From contig NZ_JAPDDP010000002.1 in NCBI RefSeq assembly GCF_027587195.1, positions 142,244 to 206,243 on the forward strand: a stretch of DNA of 64,000 bases, given 5' to 3'. Origin of the DNA: Solirubrobacter phytolaccae (GTDB lineage Bacteria; Actinomycetota; Thermoleophilia; Solirubrobacterales; Solirubrobacteraceae). Position numbers and translations under genes: made by a program. Numbering within the stretch: position 1 is the stretch's first letter; each line of letters begins with the position of its first letter. Below, in pieces: positions 35,725-42,549 of this stretch. The notes under the pieces were generated by a model, which saw nothing but the letters and a program-made list of their open reading frames with translations, had not been told where the DNA came from and did no database searches.

Positions 35725-36024
35725 TCAGGCAACCATGCGCAGCAGGCCGGAGCCGCGCCCGATCGTGGCGAAGTCGTCGACCGGCCCGTTCAGCATCGGC
35801 GCGAGCCGGGCGACTGCGAGGACGTGACGCCGGGCCGGGAGCCGGTGGAAGGCCTCTCGCCAGTCGCGCTCCGTGGCGTGCAGCGCCTCGACCCAGTCGC
35901 GCAGCTCCTTGCCGTCCTCGACGAGGGCGACGTCGGCCAGCGCGCGCTCCCAGGCGGCGTCGAAGCGAGCGCCCGCGGCGCGCTCAGCGGCGAGTCGTTC
36001 GCGGACGATCTCTGCGGTGCTCAT
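35725..36024 (-). CDS. Small helical mobile-element protein of unknown function
   Basis: 99 residues from ATG 36024 (MSTAEIVRERLAAERAAGAR). Mostly helical with Trp-rich helices (WERALADVAL, DWVEALHATERDWREAFH). No family recognised. It lies in the minus-strand phage gene series with high third-position GC. A strong hairpin lies just upstream (36061-36109). Confidence 0.5.
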   Translation of the reverse strand: MSTAEIVRERLAAERAAGARFDAAWERALADVALVEDGKELRDWVEALHATERDWREAFHRLPARRHVLAVARLAPMLNGPVDDFATIGRGSGLLRMVA

Positions 36025-36060
36025 GCGTTGAGCGTGTCGTGGCCGCACGACGGCAGCGCG

Positions 36061-36109
36061 GAGAGGCGGGCCAGCCGGGGAAAGGAATGAAACCCGGCCA
36101 GCCCGTCTC
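36061..36109. promoter_or_regulatory. Hairpin between minus-strand phage genes
   Basis: GCCGGG (36074-36079) pairs with CCCGGC (36093-36098), extended outward by GGGC/GCCC (36068-36071/36101-36104) and a GAGA/TCTC outer stem with bulges. The loop is GAAAGGAATGAAA-like and purine-rich. No T-tract on either strand, so an RNA regulatory or processing role is more likely than termination. Confidence 0.4.
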
Positions 36110-36156
36110 CGAACTGCTCCCCGGCGGCGAGTGAGCTGCGCCGCCGGGGCCCTGCG

Positions 36157-36189
36157 CCGGACCCGACGACGAGGAGGATGAGGGTCCGG
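36157..36189. promoter_or_regulatory. Second hairpin in the same phage intergenic region
   Basis: CCGGACCC (36157-36164) pairs perfectly with GGGTCCGG (36182-36189) across a 17-nt purine-rich loop (GACGACGAGGAGGATGA). No T-tract. Together with 36061-36109 it fills the 200-bp gap downstream of the head genes. Confidence 0.4.
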
Positions 36190-36226
36190 TTCCCGCGGGG
36201 CGAGGATCAGGCGCCCCGAGGCTTGG

Positions 36227-36511
36227 TCAGTCCTGGTGCGCCGCGTCGTGCTCCCGGAGGCGGCGACGGCGGTCGACGAGCCTTCCGCCCTGCTCGAGTC
36301 CGCGCGAGGCCAGATGCTCGTTGAGCTCCGGGCCCTCCATCGCGTCGAACACGTCCGTCGCTGGCGCGCTGGGCGCGGGCTCGTCGGCGGCCAGCGCGTC
36401 GGCGTCGACCTGCCAGTTGTCGGGGACGGGGTCGCCCGCGAAGACGAGCCGGCGGACTTCGGCGCCGTTCACGTCCTCGGCGGCGGTGGTGTCGATGGCC
36501 GCGACCCTCAT
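36227..36511 (-). CDS. Phage protein coupled to the capsid gene, unknown function
   Basis: 94 residues from ATG 36511. The start overlaps the capsid stop (TGATG), so it is translated with the capsid. Sequence MRVAAIDTTAAEDVNGAEV with acidic and Ala/Pro parts; the middle MEGPELNEHLASRGLEQGGRL looks like a SAP-type helix pair. Position after the major capsid suggests a head-completion or neck role, but sequence support for that is weak. Confidence 0.55.
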   Translation of the reverse strand: MRVAAIDTTAAEDVNGAEVRRLVFAGDPVPDNWQVDADALAADEPAPSAPATDVFDAMEGPELNEHLASRGLEQGGRLVDRRRRLREHDAAHQD

Positions 36512-37788
36512 CACGGCGCCTTGAACCGCACGACGGCGAACGCGGCGGGCTCCCAGACCGACAGCGCGAACCGGCCCTCGCCGAGCAGCGTGACGCGGTT
36601 GCGGACGAAGTCGTCCTGGTCGGAGTCCGAGGCGAGCACCTGCACGCCCTCGCGGACCCAGACCGTCGCGCCGCGGGCGGCGTCACCGACGAGCGCCGAG
36701 CCCGACGCCACGCCCGTGACCGGCAGCGCCGGGGTGTTCCACAGGCGCTCGGCCGTCGCCACGAACGGGCCGCCGCTGAAGTACTCGCCCGAGCCGGTGG
36801 TCTTGGCCTTGAGCATGTCGGCCCAGTCGCGCGGGTTGAGCGCGATGAAGTCCGGCCGGGCGTCCTTGAGCATCACGGCGACGAGGCCTTCCAGGGCCTG
36901 GTCGGCGGCGAGCTCGGAGGCGTTGTACGCGATCTCCGCGACGCCGGTCGTCTTCATGATGCCCTTGATGTTCTCGCCCAGGCCGTCGCCGTTGACGATC
37001 TGGCGCTCCAGTCGGCGCAGGACCTTGTAGGTCAGCCGGTTGCGCAGCACCTCCCCGAGGGCGGCGACGTCGGCGAGCTGCTGGCGCTTGACCTTGACCC
37101 ACTCGGCGATCGTGCGTGCCCGCGCCTCGGCGTCGAGCAGGTCCACGCCGCCCTGCGGCTTGACGGCGCCCTCGGCCGTCTCGGCCGCGCCGACGTCGAG
37201 CTCCCCGGTCTCCTGGAGGTACTCGATCATGTTGCCGTCCATCGGGGCGGACGGGAACAGGTCCAGCAGCGTCAGCGGGCGGCGCATCTGCTCCCGGACG
37301 CCGAGGTGACGGCCGTGCCGGCCGCCGTCGCCGACCTCCGCGATGCCGGGCGTCGCGGCCATCATCCCGCCGCCCGCGTGCTGGCCGAGCATGGCGACGA
37401 GGTCGTCGCGGGCCACGCCGATGCCCAGGCGCATCCCGTTGCCGATGGGCGCCGAGCTCGACGCCGTGGCCTCCAGGACCTCCAGCGTCCGCGGGTCGTT
37501 GAGGAAGCTCTCGCCCGAGAACGAGCGGGCGACGCCGCCGACCTGCTCCAGCAGGAACCGCTCCTCGTCCTCGATCATCTCGACCTCGGCGTCGGCCGAG
37601 CTGAACTTCGCTCCCGCCCGCTGCATCCGCTTGAACTCGGGCCAGTCCGTCACCGGCCCGTCGTGGCTCGCAGCCTCGAAATCGGCCTTTGCCTCGTCGC
37701 GCTCCTCGCGGGCGTCCTTGCGGGCCGTCCGCGCCGCCGCCGCGCGCTGCCGGACATCAGTCATCCGGTCTCGCATCGTGCTCGTCAT
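36511..37788 (-). CDS. Phage major capsid protein, HK97 family
   Basis: 425 residues. The N-terminal ~110 are highly charged and helical (TARKDAREERDEAKADFEAA), the delta/scaffold-like domain that a protease usually removes in HK97-type capsids. The rest is the HK97 fold: LTLLDLFPSAPMDGNMIEYLQE, later ERQIVNGDGLGENIKGI, PDFIALNPRDWADMLKAK and the C-terminal VRNRVTLLGEGRFALSVWEPAAFA. No separate protease or portal gene is adjacent. It would form the icosahedral shell. Confidence 0.9.
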   Translation of the reverse strand: MTSTMRDRMTDVRQRAAAARTARKDAREERDEAKADFEAASHDGPVTDWPEFKRMQRAGAKFSSADAEVEMIEDEERFLLEQVGGVARSFSGESFLNDPRTLEVLEATASSSAPIGNGMRLGIGVARDDLVAMLGQHAGGGMMAATPGIAEVGDGGRHGRHLGVREQMRRPLTLLDLFPSAPMDGNMIEYLQETGELDVGAAETAEGAVKPQGGVDLLDAEARARTIAEWVKVKRQQLADVAALGEVLRNRLTYKVLRRLERQIVNGDGLGENIKGIMKTTGVAEIAYNASELAADQALEGLVAVMLKDARPDFIALNPRDWADMLKAKTTGSGEYFSGGPFVATAERLWNTPALPVTGVASGSALVGDAARGATVWVREGVQVLASDSDQDDFVRNRVTLLGEGRFALSVWEPAAFAVVRFKAP

Positions 37789-37913
37789 CCGGGTCCTCCT
37801 CGTACTGCCCTGCGCTTGACTCCGGATGTCGATCGCTCATATAACCGAGCCCGGACCTTGCCTTCGATGCTGTCGTCCAAAACCGGCGGAACGAACGCGG
37901 CGGCCCCGCGGGG

Positions 37914-38549
37914 CTACTGCTTGATGACGAAGTTGAGGACCTGGAAGGGCGGCATGTTGTTGTGCGGCTGGTCGCCGCCGGTGGTCCACAGGTCGGTCGC
38001 GGTCGGGAAGTACGGCACCACGTGGCTCGTGCCGCTGCCGCCCGAGGCGTTCACGCCCGTCTGAAGCACGCCGCCGAGGCCCGACGCGGCGCGCGGCGCT
38101 GCGGCGGGCAGCTCAAGCGCCGTCAGCGTGTGCTTCTGCGCGCCGCCCGCGCTGCCGAGCGCGTCGTTCGCGTCCTGGCGGTTCGCCGAGCCGTCGACGC
38201 CCACGGGCACGCGGCCGCGGAGGTCGGGCAGGTTGAACGTGCTGAAGCCGTTGCCCGCGCCGTACGCCGTGCCGATGGCGGCGAAGAGGGCCGCGTACGT
38301 CGTGCGGCTCACGGCCGCGCCGTCGCACAGGAGCCATCCGGTCGGCGCCTCGGATCGGGCGGTGGCGATCACCGAGCCTGCGGGCGTGGCGGCGGCGACG
38401 GCGGCCGTCGTTGCGGCGTCGATGGCGGCCTTGACCATCGAGTCGACCCTGTCCGAGATCGCGTTGACCTGGGGCGCGAAGTCGGCGTCGTCCGTGTTGT
38501 CGTAGCGCGGGATTCCGAAGTTCGGAGTGGTGGCGGGCGTGCCGGGCAT
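37914..38549 (-). CDS. Phage tail-collar domain protein
   Basis: 211 residues from ATG 38549. N-terminal FGIPRYDNTDDADFAPQVN and a helical Ala-rich spacer (~25-55), then the tail-collar domain: SEAPTGWLLCDGAAVSRTTY, YAALFAAIGTAYGAG, FNLPDLRGRVPVGVD, and the C-terminal NNMPPFQVLNFVIKQ. It is a receptor-binding or tail-tip component. No tail tube, sheath or tape-measure gene is present in the element. Confidence 0.9.
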   Translation of the reverse strand: MPGTPATTPNFGIPRYDNTDDADFAPQVNAISDRVDSMVKAAIDAATTAAVAAATPAGSVIATARSEAPTGWLLCDGAAVSRTTYAALFAAIGTAYGAGNGFSTFNLPDLRGRVPVGVDGSANRQDANDALGSAGGAQKHTLTALELPAAAPRAASGLGGVLQTGVNASGGSGTSHVVPYFPTATDLWTTGGDQPHNNMPPFQVLNFVIKQ

Positions 38550-38690
38550 GCGGTTCCTTTCGAGGGCTCGTCGTCGCAACGCACGTTGTCGTCACGAACC
38601 GGCGGAACCGCCTGGCCTGGCAGAGACGCCCGGGCTACCGCTGGCCCTCGCGGCGCCCCTCCTCGGCCCGAGGCTCGCCCGCTGCGCCCG

Positions 38691-38969
38691 TCAGCTGCCC
38701 GTGGCCCTCAGCTGGCGCCCGACCGGCCGCCCGCCGCGCCTGAGCCGCGCCGCCTCCCACTCGTCCATGTCCGCGAAGGGGTCGGGCGGGAGCCCGGCGA
38801 ACTCGTCGGCCACTGCGCCGTCCTTCGCGAACGCGTCCATGCCGTTCAGTCGGCCGAGCGCGCGGGCGGCGCTCGCCTTCGCCTCCAACGCCTTCCCCGA
38901 GTTGCTGCCGTCGGACGCCAGCACGGCCCGCAGCGCCTCGCGGATCAGGTCCTCGTCGTCGGCCGCCAT
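38691..38969 (-). CDS. Small mobile-element protein, possibly small-terminase-like
   Basis: 92 residues from ATG 38969 (MAADDEDLIREALRAVLASD). The motif ALEAKASAARALGRLNGMDAF recalls the AKIKALELLGKHLGMF segment of small terminase subunits, but it is short and I would not assign it firmly. The C-terminal DPFADMDEWEAARLRRGG is charged. Probably a real gene of the minus-strand phage series. Confidence 0.45.
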   Translation of the reverse strand: MAADDEDLIREALRAVLASDGSNSGKALEAKASAARALGRLNGMDAFAKDGAVADEFAGLPPDPFADMDEWEAARLRRGGRPVGRQLRATGS

Positions 38970-39206
38970 GCGGCGCATCCTGGCGTCAGCCCCGGACGCG
39001 GGGGGGGAATCCGCGGTGTTCTTCCTCGGAAGCGGCGGGAGTCGCACTTGGGCCGATCTCGTTTCATCCTCAGGCCGCCCCCCTGGCGCCGTGACGCCGC
39101 GCGGGCGCTGCGGAGCGCTCCGGCCTTGACACGGGCTCGGATCGTCGTACTTGTCCGTCTCGCTGGACCGAAGTTGCCGAGCCCCAGCCGGGCTCGCGCG
39201 GTATCC

Positions 39207-39317
39207 ATGTCGACCGAGGAGCCGATCATCGAACTGATCGCCGTCCTGGCCGTCCTCGCCCTCGTGCTGCAACTCGGCGCGACGGTGCTTGCGCTGCTCA
39301 CCTACCTGCGCAAGTAG
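39207..39317 (+). CDS. 36-residue single-TM protein
   Basis: A short ORF encoding MSTEEPIIELIAVLAVLALV followed by LQLGATVLALLTYLRK, one strongly hydrophobic helix of about 23 residues with a charged end. It is too regular to be chance antisense. It could be a holin-like or regulatory membrane peptide of the element. No strong ribosome-binding site was found. A 14-bp hairpin follows. Confidence 0.4.
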   Translation: MSTEEPIIELIAVLAVLALVLQLGATVLALLTYLRK

Positions 39318-39342
39318 CGGCGCGTTTAGCCCCGGTTCTCCA

Positions 39343-39374
39343 GGGAGCCTCGCCCGCGAGCGGGTGGGGCTCCC
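39343..39374 (+). terminator. 14-bp stem hairpin with CGAG loop
   Basis: 39343-39356 pairs with 39361-39374 (GGGAGCCTCGCCCG against CGGGTGGGGCTCCC) with two G-U wobbles and the tetraloop CGAG. It separates the small TM gene from the HEPN cassette. No T-tract, so it could be a terminator or an attenuator. Confidence 0.5.
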
Positions 39375-39410
39375 CGCTCAGGGGACGGCGCGTGCGGCGA
39401 GAGAACTCCC

Positions 39411-39437
39411 TTGTTCCGCCGCTGGCGCTTCTATTCT
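39411..39437 (+). promoter_or_regulatory. Candidate promoter of the HEPN cassette
   Basis: TTGTTC (39411-39416), a short 15-nt spacer and TATTCT (39432-39437) precede ATG 39451 by 13 nt. Spacing is below optimum. The local AT content is raised relative to the surroundings. Confidence 0.35.
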
Positions 39438-39450
39438 GACCATTCAAGCA

Positions 39451-40044
39451 ATGAATGACACGAACTCCTCCAGCGGCTACAAGCTAACGCTCGTGGGCGA
39501 CGGGATCACGGTCGAACGGGATCTCGACGGCGAGACCGCCATGAACGTCATGTCGATCCTCTTCGGCGGGAAGGCGCCGGAGATCGCTCAACCATCGTCG
39601 ACGGGCTCGACCAGCAAGCCCAAGGCTCCGGCCCGCCGGCGGGCTCGCACGACGGGCGAGAGCGACGACGGCAAGCCGAAGAAGAAGCGCCGCAGCGGAC
39701 TCCCTGGCGTGGTCAAGGATCTGAGCATGCGCCCTGCCGGGAAGAAGTCATTCGCGGACTTCATCGAGGAGAAGAAGCCTTCGACACACCAGCAGAAGCA
39801 GGCGGCCATCCTCTACTGGCTGAAGCATGAGGCTGGCCTCGACAGCGGTGTCACAGTGGACCACGTAAACACGTGTTACCTGGAGGCGAACTGGCCGCGC
39901 CCGGCGCAGATTCCCAACGCCTTGAGCGTCACGGCGTACAAGAAGGGCTGGATCGACCCGAGTGACTTCGACGACATCAAGTTGACGACGCGCGGCGAGG
40001 ACATGGTTCAGCACGATCTGCCGCCGCAGCCGAAGAAGAAGTAG
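39451..40044 (+). CDS. wHTH-type protein, first gene of the HEPN cassette
   Basis: 197 residues from ATG 39451. The N-terminus (~10-40) is a beta-hairpin unit (YKLTLVGDGITVERDLDGET) ending FGG. A basic, disordered linker (~50-90, KPKKKRRSG) follows, then a C-terminal winged-helix-like domain (~100-190) with FADFIEEKKPSTHQQKQAAI, PNALSVTAYKKGWID and a final LTTRGEDMVQ strand. I recall similar domain pairs in uncharacterised bacterial and archaeal proteins. The next gene starts 1 nt after its stop, so they form one operon, opposite in direction to the phage genes. Function unknown. Confidence 0.65.
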   Translation: MNDTNSSSGYKLTLVGDGITVERDLDGETAMNVMSILFGGKAPEIAQPSSTGSTSKPKAPARRRARTTGESDDGKPKKKRRSGLPGVVKDLSMRPAGKKSFADFIEEKKPSTHQQKQAAILYWLKHEAGLDSGVTVDHVNTCYLEANWPRPAQIPNALSVTAYKKGWIDPSDFDDIKLTTRGEDMVQHDLPPQPKKK

Positions 40045-40045
40045 C

Positions 40046-40834
40046 TTGGCCGACCCGCCGCCCCTGCTCCCCGAGGATGTCTTCTCGGACCTGCCCGACA
40101 GGTTGCGCGAGGAGCTCCTCGACTCCTTCGGCAAGATCGTCCAGAACTTCAGCGAGCATCGCTGGGAGCCCGCCGAGCTCAACGGCGGGAAGCTGTGTGA
40201 GGTCGTCTACTCCATCGCGAAAGGGATGATCGACGGGCAGTACCCGGCAAGCGCGTCGAAGCCCAGAAACATGGTGCAGGCCTGCCAGCAGCTCGAGCAG
40301 TCCTCCGGCAGTAGCGCGCCGCGTTCCGTACGAATCCAGATTCCGCGGATGCTCGTCGCCCTATACGAAGTCCGCAACAACCGGAACGTCGGGCATGTCG
40401 GCGGCGAGGTGGACCCGAGCCATATGGACGCCGTTTGCGTCCTGCAGATGTCCAAGTGGATCGTCGCGGAGTTGATCCGCGTGCTCCATCACCGACCCGT
40501 CGAGGAAGCGTCCGCCTTGGTGGACGCGCTCGTCGAGCGGGAGACACCAATCGTGTGGAAGGTCGGAGGCAAGAAGCGCGTCCTCGACACCAAGCTGTCG
40601 ATGAAGGACAAGGCGCTGGTCCTGCTGCATGCGACCTCCGGCACCGTGACGGAGGCCGAACTCGTCGCGTGGGTCGAGCACTCCAACGCGAGCGTGTTCC
40701 GACGCGATGTCCTACGGCGCGCGCACAAGGAGAAGCTGATCGAGTACGACGCCGGCTCGCGGACGGTGGACATCTCGCCGCTTGGAGTCGAGCACGCCGA
40801 GCGATTGCTCGCTGCAAGGAACGCCGCCGGCTAG
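40046..40834 (+). CDS. HEPN-like plus winged-helix protein, candidate RNase effector
   Basis: 262 residues from TTG 40046. The N-terminal helical domain (~15-150) has the HEPN-type motif R110-N111-x5-H117 (VRNNRNVGHVGG) after a long helix, the Rx4-6H pattern of HEPN RNases in Abi and toxin-antitoxin systems. The C-terminal part (~185-262) is a winged helix (KALVLLHATSGTVTEAELVA and VFRRDVLRRAHKEKLIEYDA). Together with the upstream partner it looks like a two-gene defence or toxin module carried by the element. Nuclease activity and any antitoxin role are inferred. Confidence 0.6.
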   Translation: MADPPPLLPEDVFSDLPDRLREELLDSFGKIVQNFSEHRWEPAELNGGKLCEVVYSIAKGMIDGQYPASASKPRNMVQACQQLEQSSGSSAPRSVRIQIPRMLVALYEVRNNRNVGHVGGEVDPSHMDAVCVLQMSKWIVAELIRVLHHRPVEEASALVDALVERETPIVWKVGGKKRVLDTKLSMKDKALVLLHATSGTVTEAELVAWVEHSNASVFRRDVLRRAHKEKLIEYDAGSRTVDISPLGVEHAERLLAARNAAG

Positions 40835-40847
40835 ACGACGGCCCGAC

Positions 40848-41120
40848 TCAACCCAGGAGCGCTGCGGCGACGACCTCACGCTCGATCCGCCCGCGGTCGG
40901 CGGCGGGCCGGGCCGAAGTCGGCGGCGCGACGCACTCGCCGCAGGAGGCAGCGAGGTCGTCCGTCGTCCGGACGGGCTGGCGCACGTCGACTACCTTCGT
41001 CACGGGCGCGCCGCATCGGCAGGTCCCGTCCCGGTACAGCACGAACCGCTCGATGCGCGCGATCTCCGCCGCGATCCGATTGTCCTCGTCCCGGTCGCCC
41101 GTCATCCAGTCCGCGTTCAC
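40848..41120 (-). CDS. Small zinc-ribbon-like mobile-element protein
   Basis: 90 residues (MNADWMTGDRDEDNRIAAEI). Two cysteine pairs, CRCG (~34-36) and CGEC (~60-63), are spaced like a zinc ribbon. Function unknown; common type of small phage gene. The end is 14 nt from the end of the HEPN gene (convergent). Confidence 0.55.
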   Translation of the reverse strand: MNADWMTGDRDEDNRIAAEIARIERFVLYRDGTCRCGAPVTKVVDVRQPVRTTDDLAASCGECVAPPTSARPAADRGRIEREVVAAALLG

Positions 41121-41158
41121 TTTGGCCTCCGCTTCGTCGTCATGCGCTCAGCCTGTCG

Positions 41159-41524
41159 TCAAGGCCCGGACAGCTCATCGGGGTCGAGTGTGAGCGCGAC
41201 GGCGGTGACGAGGTGCCGCCGGGTCTGCGCGGCGAGCTCGGCGGCCAGCACGTCGAGCGTCCCGCCGGTCGTCGCCGCGACGAGCAGCAGGTCCATCGCG
41301 GGCAGGTCCTCCGGAGACTCCATCGCGAGCATGTAGCGCGCCCCGGCGATCGTCTCCCGCTGCCGCGGCTCAAGGGCAAGGACCGCGTCGACGACCCAGC
41401 GCGCGAGCGGCAGCCGGGCGAGATCGGCGTCCGCCTCCGCGGCGATCTCGTCGAGCTGCCAGACGTCGACGCGCTCTGCGCTCCTGGCGGCTACGTGCAT
41501 GGCGAGGTCGGTCATGAGGCTCAT
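41159..41524 (-). CDS. Mobile-element protein of unknown function
   Basis: 121 residues, mostly helical, opening MSLMTDLAMHVAARSAERVD; ATG 41515 is an alternative start. Its start overlaps the stop of the upstream wHTH gene (ATGA), indicating coupled translation. Third-position GC is high. No family recognised. Confidence 0.5.
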   Translation of the reverse strand: MSLMTDLAMHVAARSAERVDVWQLDEIAAEADADLARLPLARWVVDAVLALEPRQRETIAGARYMLAMESPEDLPAMDLLLVAATTGGTLDVLAAELAAQTRRHLVTAVALTLDPDELSGP

Positions 41525-42471
41525 CGGCCCTCCGTGTCTGCTTCGTTGCGGTGCATTGCCGCCGCTGCCGACGACAGCATCGAGGCGTACCCGACGCCTC
41601 TGGAGCCATCGTCATGAGCGAGCACGCCTGTTCCGTCCCCGGCTGCGACGAACACATCGCCGTCTTCCCCTACAACCTCACGATCGTCGGCTACTGCGTG
41701 ACGCACGGGAACCTCCTGCGCAGCCTGGTCGAGAGCTTCAACATGCCCGCCCGCGCCGCGATCAGCTTCGACGCCCAGCGCGCCCGCTGGGAGAACGAGG
41801 CCCGCAACCGGGCCGCCCGGTAGGAACGTCTTGGTGCCGTCGCGTTTGCCGCGCTTCGGCATTGACCCGGCGTAGCGGATCACGCCTCGCCTCTCCAGCC
41901 AGGACAGCGCGCGCCGCGCCTGCGCGTGATGGCGGCAGTGCCCGCGCTGAACCGCCCAGTTCGACGCGTAGGGAAGAGGCCGGTCGTCGATGCTCGCCAG
42001 CCTCAAACCCCAGAGCAGCAGCATCTCCCGGTAGATCACCGCCGCGAGCGGGGGCGCGTCGCTCGGAAGCGACGGCGCGGCGACCGCGGCGGGCGTGAGC
42101 CGTCCCGCTTCGTGCTCCGCGAGCAGGAAGTCGTTCCACTTCTCCGAGCCCTCGCCGTTCTCCGTGTGCACAGGGGTAGGGGCAGGGGCAGGAAGAGGAG
42201 CAGGAGAACCAGCCTCGCTTCGCTCGGGCTGAGCTTCGCCCAGCGCCAGGAGTGCATCGGCATCGACAGGAACGCGGTCGTCGTGGTACCAAGCCGCGTA
42301 GGCAAAGGACGACTCGGCGCAATCCGGGTTCGGGCACTTGAGCTTCCCGAGACCGTCCCCGTCGGCCTCCTCGCCGCTCGGCGCACCGACGACCGCGCGG
42401 AACCCGCACGCGTGCCGGAACCGCGCGCCGTCGGGTTCCGCGTAGAGATCGACCTTGGTCGCGCGGGTCAT
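41521..42471 (-). CDS. Zinc-ribbon / winged-helix protein, replication-initiator-like
   Basis: 316 residues (MTRATKVDLYAEPDGARF). Zinc-ribbon-type cysteines occur at HACGF and KCPNPDCAESSF (~22-50). A Pro-rich stretch (~90-102) follows, then a winged-helix domain (~140-215: LWGLRLASIDDRPLPYASNW, RRALSWLERRGVIRYAG) like phage replication-initiator or primase N-domains. Residues ~217-316 run antisense to a better-looking plus-strand ORF (41614-41823) and have shadow-like composition, so the true C-terminus may be near 41830. However, the ATGA overlap with the next gene argues for the full length. Confidence 0.55.
   Translation of the reverse strand: MTRATKVDLYAEPDGARFRHACGFRAVVGAPSGEEADGDGLGKLKCPNPDCAESSFAYAAWYHDDRVPVDADALLALGEAQPERSEAGSPAPLPAPAPTPVHTENGEGSEKWNDFLLAEHEAGRLTPAAVAAPSLPSDAPPLAAVIYREMLLLWGLRLASIDDRPLPYASNWAVQRGHCRHHAQARRALSWLERRGVIRYAGSMPKRGKRDGTKTFLPGGPVAGLVLPAGALGVEADRGAGGHVEALDQAAQEVPVRHAVADDREVVGEDGDVFVAAGDGTGVLAHDDGSRGVGYASMLSSAAAAMHRNEADTEGR
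41614..41823 (+). CDS. Small zinc-finger-like protein
   Basis: 69 residues from ATG 41614. C-S-V-P-G-C and C-V-T-H (~6-11 and ~29-32) could coordinate zinc. The third codon position is almost always G or C across the frame, strong support for coding on this strand. It lies antisense inside the 41521-42471 ORF, so only one of the two overlapping parts may be real, or both may be. Confidence 0.5.
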   Translation: MSEHACSVPGCDEHIAVFPYNLTIVGYCVTHGNLLRSLVESFNMPARAAISFDAQRARWENEARNRAAR

Positions 42472-42523
42472 CGCTCGCCTCCCGTACCCTGAAGCTCAAT
42501 GCGAGCGGGCACGAACAACGGCA

Positions 42524-42539
42524 ACGACACCAAGGTCAA
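42524..42539 (+). repeat. Attachment core, right copy
   Basis: ACGACACCAAGGTCAA, identical to 33022-33037. Reading on from it gives codons for N-D-T-K-V-K-C-D-stop, which looks like the displaced original 3' end of the Tat-exported Cys-rich gene, whose present end is T-K-V-K-C-stop. This marks the right boundary of the element. Confidence 0.85.
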
Positions 42540-42549
42540 ATGTGATTGA

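Larger units (their letters stand above)
33022..42539. mobile_element. Serine-integrase element, phage satellite or remnant prophage, ~9.5 kb
   Basis: Bounded by the 16-bp direct repeats at 33022 and 42524. It contains a large serine recombinase next to the left end, an HK97-like capsid gene, a tail-collar gene, several small phage-like genes, a wHTH replication-type gene and a two-gene HEPN cassette on the opposite strand. No large terminase, portal, tape-measure or lysis gene is visible. Most structural genes are on the minus strand, reading toward the integrase. Transfer is indicated by the repeats and phage content. Whether it is still mobile is not known. Confidence 0.82.

Noticed and set aside
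37962..39206. Long plus-strand frame before the 36-residue TM ORF
   Set aside because: It is antisense to the tail-collar and small phage genes and has shadow composition; only the last 36 codons look real.
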